Below, piece after piece: positions 56,313 to 64,000 of a stretch of DNA of 64,000 nt. A program made the translations under genes and the position numbers. Under the pieces are notes generated by a model, which saw only the letters and a program-made list of their open reading frames with translations, was not told where the DNA came from and did no database searches. Source of the DNA: Oscheius dolichura (Eukaryota; Nematoda; Chromadorea; Rhabditida; Rhabditidae). Position 1 is the stretch's first letter, and each line of letters opens with the position of its first letter. The stretch is taken from contig OW051497.1 of assembly GCA_932521035.1 (NCBI GenBank), positions 8,370,001-8,434,000 on the forward strand, in the 5' to 3' direction.

Positions 56313-56828
56313 TGTACTTCTCTCAATGGTATCGTAAACCGGCATGTTTGAACCTTTGTCTAGTAGATGTGAATAAAGTTTTTGCTTGACTATTAAAAGT
56401 CTGGGAAGCAAACCACCAAAGTAAGACAGATCAGACATTTTAAAAGGCCATGCCATTATTGATGCTCAATTTTCGTTGCTTTATAGACATACTCGTAGCG
56501 AGCATGATTCAAACTATACATAAGTTTAAAAAAGAGCAGCAGCTTGTCCAAAAAGATAGCGGGTAGCCCCATGAGAGAAATGCGGAATCGGCGGCAACTG
56601 CCTTGGAGTTCCGAAGAACGTCAAAAAAGGCAACGAAGAAGGCCAAAAAATGGTTAGGCCGCACTTCACAGTCTGTTGTACAGTAATTTACCCTGGTTGG
56701 CCATTTGTAACCCTACTTATGACAGCAAATAAAATTTTTTTTCAAACTAATCACTCTGACAGATGTGCCAGGCGAGCTGTTAGGAAGCCCCGCCCACTGG
56801 GTAGTTCCAAGCGGCAAGCTGATTTATC
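56313..56828. other. Intergenic
   Basis: AATAAA near 56,370 is a likely poly(A) signal for paralogue 2. No further gene seen before the astacin start. Confidence 0.5.
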
Positions 56829-59279
56829 ATGAAGTGGTGGCTTCCTCCTCTATTGTTTTTATATTTAGTCACACTCATTAATGCTGGCAGATATGACCCG
56901 CCTCCTGCAGGTTCCATCGTTGTGCAAGAAGGTGATATGCGTGAGTTTATTTCCCCCTGAGACTTTCAAGATTTCCTTTAGTACAATGGAACACAAGAAG
57001 TTCGTCGTCTGCACCACTGTCCAGCGCAGTCCGCAACGGCAAATGGAAGAATGGAGTAGTTCCGTTCTTTTTGCATTCTAGTTTATCCACTTCCGAGTGA
57101 GTTTTTCCTACGTTTGGTAATTTTCGGTATTCCTTTCAGCAAAAATCTTGTAATTGGAGCCATGAACGAAATTAAGGACAAGACTTGTGTGACATTTCGA
57201 GCGGTCCGAGATGACGATGATGATTTTTTATTAATTGTGAAGCCAGATGAGGGCGTTTGCAACTCATTTGTTGGAAGGACAGGTGATACGCCTTCTTCTA
57301 ATACAATCCCACAGGGAGGCTCTCGAAAAGTAGAACCAGCCGTTTCGACCCCCGCGGGGGGTCTTCGGCTCGACGTTGGAACTGCGGTTTTACCTCGCGC
57401 TTGGAAGCTCCGGAACACTTAGGAAGTATCTAGGACCTCAAAACAAAAAAGCTAAAAGGTTTGGCAGCGACGGGGATCGAACCCGCGCTCCGACCGCGCG
57501 ATCGCCCTCTTAGCCACTACACCATAAAATTTCGACATGTCAAGTCACAAACGGACACCGTAGCGCATTAATAATAGGGATCCTATGGGTTAATTTCAGA
57601 TTTTACTGTATATGCATAAGTACAATTTTCAGGGGGACAGCAAATTCTTAACCTGGGAGATGGCTGTTATAGTCGTGGGACAATTCTCCATGAACTGATG
57701 CATGCTTTAGCATTTATCCACGAACAGAGTAGTGTCTTTATTCTTCAGAGCAACATAAAAAATCTGCAGATAGAGCGGATAGAGATCAATACGTTGATAT
57801 CCAGTGGTCTAATATTGAACCAAAAGCTAGAAGCAACTTTATGAAGTATAAAGCGAACAGCCTGACTCTTATGGATACCCCATATACCTACGAATCCATT
57901 ATGCACTACAAGGAGTTTGATTTTAGCATCGTACGATATTCATTAGAATATAAAAGTAGCGTATTTTAGAATAAAAGAATGCCGACCATTATACCGAAAA
58001 GAAAAGCGTCTAACATAGGTGGAGGCGATAAACTGAGTCCTATCGATGCTCTGAGGATTAATAAATATTATGGATGTGCCACAACGACTGCTCCAACTAC
58101 AACAAATAATAATAAGGTATCAGAAATTGGCCTATAACTTTAGTTTTGTTGAAGGAGCAGTTAGGTCGGGGGGAAAAGTGCCTCCAACGGCCCGCGAAAA
58201 CGGAATTTGAATTTCGATTTCTTTTTGCTTTTTATCATTTTCTCGTTTATCTCATTTATTATGTGTTCTTCCAAATTTTTTGCTGATAATTTTTCTGATG
58301 GACAGCTGACTATTTTACAATCAAAAAATGATAGAAATGGGGATTTAAAAAGGGGTTGGGTGATTCAAAAAAGTACGCAGCGCCCCGACGCGCATTTACC
58401 GTATCTTGTCACCCCGACCTTACTGCTCTTTTAAGGAAATCAAATGGTCATCGGGGGACTTCAATATGTACTGGTCTTATGCTTGTGATTTTCGTGGTGA
58501 TGGAGTGACTGACATTGAGAGAATTCCCACTAACGCTGCTCAATGCCTGGAAAAGTGCTTCCTTAGTTCGCGTTGCACACACTTTACATGGAATCCTGCC
58601 GGAATTTGCATTTTGAAAGTTTGGTCGAGTACACCAATTCTCCGTCCCTACTGTATTACTAACGATGTCATCTGTGGTGTTAAAGGATCAAATTCGAAAG
58701 GTAACTGTTTTTACTATTTCAGATGTGTGGGATGGACGCACACCTGGTTCTTCCTCTCTTTCCCATAAGCCGCGAATTGGTTAATTTTACAAGAGTTTAG
58801 CACTGGTGGTGTGAAAACACAAAAAATTAGCTAGATCAAGCGTAAAGTCTTCCTTTTTTGCACTTGTTAGCGCAATTCAGTCTGTAATCAAAATTGTAAA
58901 CTGAAAAAAAGCCCAATAATGACCATACGTTATTGTGAAAATCCAAGAGGGGGGCACACATAATAGGTTCATTTTAGCGGCATGGCGACGGGTTAACGAC
59001 AATCCAGCAATTTTCTGGAAGGAGGACTGTGATTTTACGTTTGGCGATATATCTCATCAACACAATACCAAGAAAGAACAATGTGAAACCATCTGTTACA
59101 ATAACCCTCCCTGTAACGCCTTCACTTGGTTCAATGGCAAATGCTTGTTGAAGAAGTTGGATTCAAGAAGCGCCTCTTGGATTAAATATCCCGGTGCAAT
59201 CTGCGGCCGAATTAATCGGCATGGAGATGCAAATCACAACTCTCTTGGAGAACGACTGCCCCCTGTCATGTGCAAATAG
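56829..59279 (+). CDS. Astacin zinc metalloprotease with two PAN/apple-like domains
   Basis: Exons 56829..56940, 56982..57096, 57140..57282, 57633..57728, 57770..57930, 57970..58116, 58436..58700 and 58978..59279 give 446 residues. Signal peptide MKWWLPPLLFLYLVTLINA, then a very short propeptide whose VQEGDM may stand for the FxGD aspartate switch. The mature part starts NGKWKNGVVPF; the zinc motif is HELMHALAFIHEQNRADRD, with Ala where the family has Gly (HExxHxxGxxH); the Met-turn is SIMHY. All three zinc His and the Glu are present. A T-rich linker leads to two Cys-rich units (CLEKCFLSSRCTHFTW; CETICYNNPPCNAFTW) of PAN/apple type, likely binding carbohydrate or protein. The 350-nt intron 3 contains a tRNA-like sequence. 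Probably secreted and involved in matrix or cuticle processing. Confidence 0.88.
57463..57535 (-). pseudogene. tRNA-like sequence (possible SINE head)
   Basis: The minus strand has an A-box-like TGGTGTAGTGGCTAAGAG and a perfect B box GGTTCGATCCC with a CGGG/CCCG T stem, but the anticodon arm cannot form a 7-nt loop on five pairs, and the 5' acceptor strand does not pair with CGCTGCC. Lies in intron 3 of the first astacin gene. Either a dead tRNA or the head of a tRNA-derived SINE. Confidence 0.5.
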
Positions 59280-59940
59280 ACGAATCGCGTTTAATCTAGA
59301 TGACATTGTCTCGATATCGATGTTGGCCATTTCATACTTGGTTATTATAAATGGGTATTATACAGATTATTTTATTCGTAACTGTAGCAACTCTTAGTTT
59401 TTTTTTCTGAAATTGTTTACCATGTGAAGAAGCGGGAAAGTTTTCTTCGTATCATCAAACATTTTGGTTTTCCTAAAAACGTCATTAGAGATTTCATTAA
59501 CCGTCGTCGTCAGTCGCTCCTCGTTTCTAGTAAGCGCTTTTCAAAGACTGATCCATGTGTTTTGAGGTCGAAAAGGCACGCGATATGTGACTCATCTCAA
59601 GAACAAATGCATCTATGAGAGGTGATAGATAAACTCAAAGCTGGGTGTGAGATTTAAAGATCCTCGTGGGGGCCCATACAATTCCGGATTTAACAATCTC
59701 TCCTCGTTCTAAGGACTGTTGCTGCTGGCATCAGAAAATGCCAAAATGTCACCAATGTTTCATCTCTGCCTTCGTCGAGGGCAAACCTGCAAAGATCAAA
59801 AAATATAATGTTCCATGCTAGATAACGCTAGGAAGCACTAATCAGGATGACAGATATAATTTCCCCGCTGGATGGCGGGTCAGTTGTTCCATCTAGCTTC
59901 ATCTATCGGCGCAGTTTTCTGCGACAAGACTGGCTCGGCC
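59280..59940. other. Intergenic, with possible reverse-transcriptase relic
   Basis: 59424-59618 is open and reads ESFLRIIKHFGFPKNVIR followed by basic residues. This resembles the conserved (N)GFP/NGYP-x-x-x-I helix near the end of Penelope-type or DIRS-type reverse transcriptases, but the match is short. No other gene seen. Confidence 0.3.
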
Positions 59941-62900
59941 ATGAGCCATAGACATGCCTTTCTATTGCTGATAAGCTTATTCGTGATTATTGTTGCTGAT
60001 AGATATGACATCCCATTCCCTGATGAATCTATAATCACGACGGAAGGCGATATACGTAAGTGCAGTTTAACATTTCTTTATGCGTTTCCCTCAGTTACCT
60101 GGAAACGAACGAATACACCCGGAATGGTATCCAGTGCACTTCGTGATGGAAATAGGAAATGGCCGAACGCTCAAGTACCGTACCGTATTCATAATTCTAT
60201 TTCCAATTCGGAGTAGGCATTTTATTGAACTGACTTGATGATCTTTACAGAAAGAATCTTATAATAAAATCAATGGAGGAAATTCATACAAAGACGTGTC
60301 TCCGTTTTGTACCTGTTAAAGAGGAGAACATAGATTTTCTACTGATTATGAAGCCATTTAATCGAGGGTGCAACTCATTTGTTGGAAAAATAAGTGAATA
60401 TAGTTTTTCTTTTTTCTATTAGGTGGCGTCATAAATACCCGGCAAAAGGCCGTAACTTTTTTATTTTCCACGCTTTTTAGGTGTATTAGCTGTCAAAATG
60501 TAGCTGACAGTATGGCAAAAAATATGACATAAATTTGAAGACCGGAGACGCATGTGCCTGGCATGTACGTTCCGGAAAATTCGCCAAAAACTTTTCGGAA
60601 GGGATTACGCTCGAGCAATAGGGGTTACAAAAAAACCGATAACGCAAAAAAACTCGAGAGGAACAGATTCCATTCAAAAAGTATAAAAAATACTTCGGAG
60701 CCGACCGTAATCCGCAATAGAAAAAACGTGGCCAAATGGTGCAGTGGGTTTTTGCAAAACAGGATAGAAAGGTCAAGGGTTCGAATCCGCTTTTTGAATG
60801 GAATCTGTTCCTCTCGAGACGGAGAATTTTTTGGTTTTTTCATAAACCCTATTGCTCGAGCGTAATTCCTTCCGAAAAGTGTTTGGCAAATTTTCCGGGA
60901 CGTACTGTAGCCAGGCACACGCGTCGCCCTTCTCAATATTAATTCCATATTTTTTGCGATGCTGCCAACTTCATTTTGACACCTAATACACCTAAAAAGC
61001 GAGGAAAATAAAAAAGTTATGGCCTTTTTCCGGGTATTTATGACGGATACTACGGGTTTTGTTTAGAGCCTTATACGCTTTAAATATAGTTCTATAGGGA
61101 TATTACAAGATACGAATGCCCCCCGCGGAAATAAGTTCTCGGTCCCATTTATGACGCCACCTAATACTGCTCGATTTTTACAGAGTCTGCAAACTATCTT
61201 TTTCAGGCGGCCGGCAGCCGTTGAACTTAGGAGACGGCTGCTATAGTCAGGGTACTATTCTTCACGAGCTGATGCACGCCATAGGATTCATCCATGAGCA
61301 CAGTAACGTTTTATCTCTAGAATCACTCAAATATTTCAAGACAGAGCCGATAGAGATCTATACATCAGTGTCATATGGTCCAACGTTGAGGAAGAAGCAA
61401 AACACAACTTTAAAAAGAGGGATGCCAGCAGCTTGACCCTTATGGGCACTGGCTACTCTTATGATTCCATCATGCACTACTCTGGAACTGCATTCAGCAA
61501 AGTGCGTATCCATACTTTTCACAATGAAACGACATTTAGGATGACAAGTCGCCTACTCTTGTACCAAAAAAGACGGTTTCAAAGCTGGGTAGAGGCAATA
61601 CCATGAGTCCTATTGATGTTCTTCGGATTAACAAGTACTACGGATGTAGTGCTCCTACTGAAGCTCCTAAACAGGTGTGCGGATAATGGAAAAATACGTT
61701 TTTCTCCTCACTTTTCTTTTTTTTCTGAAAACTGAAACTACGTCTTTATCACAAAATCTTACTCTACACAAAGGGACGGATCTTCGGAAAATCTCTATAT
61801 ATTTTGATCGTAAAGTGCTATCGCCAAAAACGGTTGTGTTGCCTCTTTAAAATGAGGTGGTCTTCTTTATCTTGCTGATTTAAAAAACTCTTTCCTTTTG
61901 TTTTGTAATATAATATTCTTCCTTTTAAAGGAAATCAAATGGAACCGGTACGACTATGACATGCAGTGGTCTTACGGCTGCGATTTTCCCGGTCGTGATA
62001 TTGAATCGTTTACAAGCAGCAGCAGTATGGAATGTATGACTAAATGCTTTTACAATCCGCGGTGTACTCACATGACCTGGACGCCTAATCGTCACTGTAA
62101 TCTGAAGTCGATAGCCACAGCGGAAGCAGTACCCAAGTGTGGTCCCAGTGGCTACGTCTGCGGTGTAAAAGGATCAGCCAAGATGAAAGAGCCAGGTAAT
62201 TAGGTCTATCTCGCTAATTGTGCATTTACAGTGTACTCTGGATGTACAACTTCCGAAGCATCTAAGCAGGTGAGTCCAAGGCTATCCTTCGCTCCTCTAT
62301 GAAGAGGGGTTGGCGGAAATGGGTTTCGCTCATTTGCCAACGAGTTATAATTGATTTCTTACATTAAACTGATCAAAATACACATACGAAGCTCTCTTTA
62401 AGAAAATCAACTGGCGATGGGTCGATTTTGATATGCAATGGGAATATGGCTGTGACTTTCCTGGGCACGACATTGAAACAACTACAAGCAGCAGTGGAGA
62501 CTGCTTGGATAAATGCTTCTACAATGCCCGATGCACCCATTTTACCTGGACTCCTAATGGTGCCTGCAACCTGAAGTCAATTGCCAAATCGGATGCCGTA
62601 CCCAAGTGCGGTCCCAGTGGCTATGTCTGCGGTGTAAAGGGATCGGCCAAATTGAAGGAGTCAGGTAATTAGTTTGGATGCCCTAAAAGAAAAACTCACA
62701 ACACTGCGAATATCCAAAAAAAAAGAAATCAACGTTAAAAAGGCTCCTACACCACCTAGATCGCGGAAAAGGCTAAAGTACGCGAATTTTGGCATCTTCT
62801 TTGGGCAGTTAATTGACTGTCATTCATTTTCGTGTTTCAGTGTACTCGGGATGTCTCACGACCGCCAAAGCAGCTAAACAGGTGAATTCAAGTCTATATA

Positions 62901-63193
62901 CGACTGGTTAACTCATTAAGGCGCTCAAATGGAAGCGGTACGACTATGATATGCATTGGTCTTATGGCTGCGATTTTCCCGGTCGTGATATTGAATCGTT
63001 TACAAGCAGCAGTATGGAATGTATCACTAAATGTTTCTACAACCCTCGGTGTACTCACATTACCTGGACGCCTAATCGCTACTGTAATCTAAAATCGATT
63101 TCGACGTCAGATGCCGTACCCAAATGCGGTCCCAGTGGCTATATGTGCGCTGTAAAAGAAACCGCTAAGCTTCAGTCAGTCACGTGTCCCTGA
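59941..63193 (+). CDS. Astacin zinc metalloprotease with three PAN/apple-like domains
   Basis: Exons 59941..60055, 60095..60212, 60251..60393, 61207..61302, 61341..61501, 61540..61674, 61931..62195, 62232..62269, 62403..62664, 62841..62881 and 62921..63193 give 548 residues. Signal peptide [15 protein letters not shown]; short propeptide with TTEGDI; mature start [11 protein letters not shown]; zinc motif [19 protein letters not shown] with the usual Gly; Met-turn SIMHY. Three Cys-rich cassettes follow (61931-62195, 62403-62664, 62921-63193), each with WxYGCDFPG, CFYNxRCTH and KCGPSGY, separated by 13-14-residue exons VYSGC...KQ. The cassettes are far more alike than those of the neighbour, so they arose by recent internal duplication. 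Intron 3 (60394-61206) is filled by a 746-bp palindrome. Tandem partner of the gene at 56829-59279 with the same exon phases. Confidence 0.9.
60419..61164. mobile_element. 746-bp palindromic (foldback) element inside an astacin intron
   Basis: TA at 60417-60418 and 61165-61166 flanks inverted ends TTAGGTGGCGTCATAAAT and complement. Arms of more than 300 bp pair through the element: TAACTTTTTTATTTTCC near 60,453 with its mirror near 61,005, and GAACAGATTCCATTCAAAAA near 60,661 with its mirror near 60,792. The ~110-bp unpaired centre contains a tRNA-like A box (TGGTGCAGTGG) and B box (GGTTCGAATCC). No transposase. TA duplications fit Tc1/mariner-like mobilisation. Confidence 0.85.
60738..60790 (+). 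other. tRNA-like A/B boxes in the loop of the palindrome
   Basis: TGGTGCAGTGG at about 60,738 and GGGTTCGAATCC at about 60,778 have tRNA promoter spacing. The sequence between does not form a normal anticodon arm. It might serve as an internal RNA polymerase III promoter. Confidence 0.45.
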
Positions 63194-64000
63194 ATAAACG
63201 TAGTTTTGCTTATCATTGCTTGTTTATGTTTAATACTGGTCATAGGTGTATTGTTTAAGAAACCGAAAAGGTCTAGCCTTCAATAAATTTTGGAGATTTG
63301 GATTACCCGTGCCTTCAATCTTTTTCGTCCTTCGCAAACTACACTTCTTGGAAAGATCTGGTCAAAGTTCTGTTCCCTCCAATGCTACACACGAAGAACA
63401 ATTGTCGCGATATGCTGTTTAACAAGGAAGCACTGCTCTGAGTCCTAGAATAAAGCACACTACTGATGTGTTGTTGTCTTCGGAATCGAAGTCGGGAATA
63501 GACGGGAGACGTAATCCAAAAGAAGAGGGCAAATGGCAGAAGAATGATCTTGGAACGCTTGAACAATTTACCTCGAGGAAGAAACTGAAATAAGGAAATA
63601 CTAAAATTGCTATTTTAAAGGAGCTAATTTTATTTGTTTATTTATTTATCCGTTATCATTATCTTCGTTATCCGGGCAGTCTTTTAGTAACGTTATGCCT
63701 CGCCCCATGACGCACCTCAAGACTTATTCCTTGAACATCCATCTCGCGTCCGTGGCAGTTGTTACTCGCCTCTAGTATGATCGCAAAGAGCAAAACTTAA
63801 CCAGATTCATCACTCACACATAGAGCCTGAGTCACCGAAGAGAGCAACTGCATGCTTTGGCTACAGTACAGCATCTTGTTAAACATGTTTTCGACGAGAC
63901 CTTCTCATACATTTAAAGGAACCCCTAGGGGCCTAGGCGGGTTACTGTAGCAGAGGATAATGAGCCGGCAAAATCGGCCTTTTCAGAAAAAAAACAAAAA
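63194..64000. repeat. Reverse copy of the 53-54 kb repeat (empty site)
   Basis: 63645-63951 is the reverse complement of 54051-54248 joined to 53083-53202, without the 848-bp insertion, and with GGTGACTCAGG only once (complemented, near 63,827-63,837). A separate piece, 63320-63412, is the reverse complement of the start of that insertion. No gene seen. Confidence 0.7.

Noticed and set aside
57316-57420. GC-rich open frame read as part of the astacin gene
   Set aside because: It lies in intron 3; exon 3 ends at 57282 with a GTGATA donor and the zinc-motif exon resumes in frame at 57633.

Overview
The window is nuclear DNA from a nematode. Four things show this: protein-coding genes cut by very small introns (mostly 34-60 nt) with TTTCAG-type acceptors; nematode-type chemoreceptors; a divergent nuclear hormone receptor; and a hedgehog-related ground/Hog gene, a class known from nematodes. 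I cannot name the species. All gene models were spliced by eye from the sequence; most close exactly in frame.

Left part (1-19.4 kb): the 5' end of a sarcosine/pipecolate oxidase-like gene (minus), a small ubiquitin-like-tail gene with a decayed tandem copy, a chemoreceptor lacking its first transmembrane exon, a complete nicotinic receptor non-alpha subunit (11 exons), a 20-exon RING + RAWUL protein of the PRC1 (RING1/PCGF) type (minus), a tRNA-Arg(ACG), and a 12-exon secreted MAM-like protein (minus). 19.4-24 kb is gene-poor, with a LINE relic and a 23-nt G tract.

Middle (24-40 kb): an LRR-Ig membrane protein, a 4.4-kb gene-poor stretch rich in pyrimidines on the plus strand, an F-box protein, a nuclear hormone receptor and a second, complete, seven-transmembrane chemoreceptor whose fifth intron holds a non-autonomous hAT-like element.

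Right part (40-64 kb): mostly secreted or nematode-restricted proteins. These are a small MGN-start protein, a secreted single beta/gamma-crystallin protein, two paralogues of an unrecognised ~390-aa family, a hedgehog-related protein with two ground-like domains and a Hog autoprocessing domain between them, and two tandem astacin metalloproteases with PAN/apple-like cysteine cassettes. The set suggests surface, cuticle or defence biology, but that is inference.

Mobile DNA is abundant and mostly non-autonomous: four TTAA-flanked MITEs, a hAT-like element (8-bp TSD), a Mutator-like foldback (9-bp TSD), a 746-bp palindrome with a tRNA-like core inside an astacin intron, a 1.2-kb inverted repeat, a filled/empty insertion-site pair, and four homopolymer G/C tracts of 19-23 nt.
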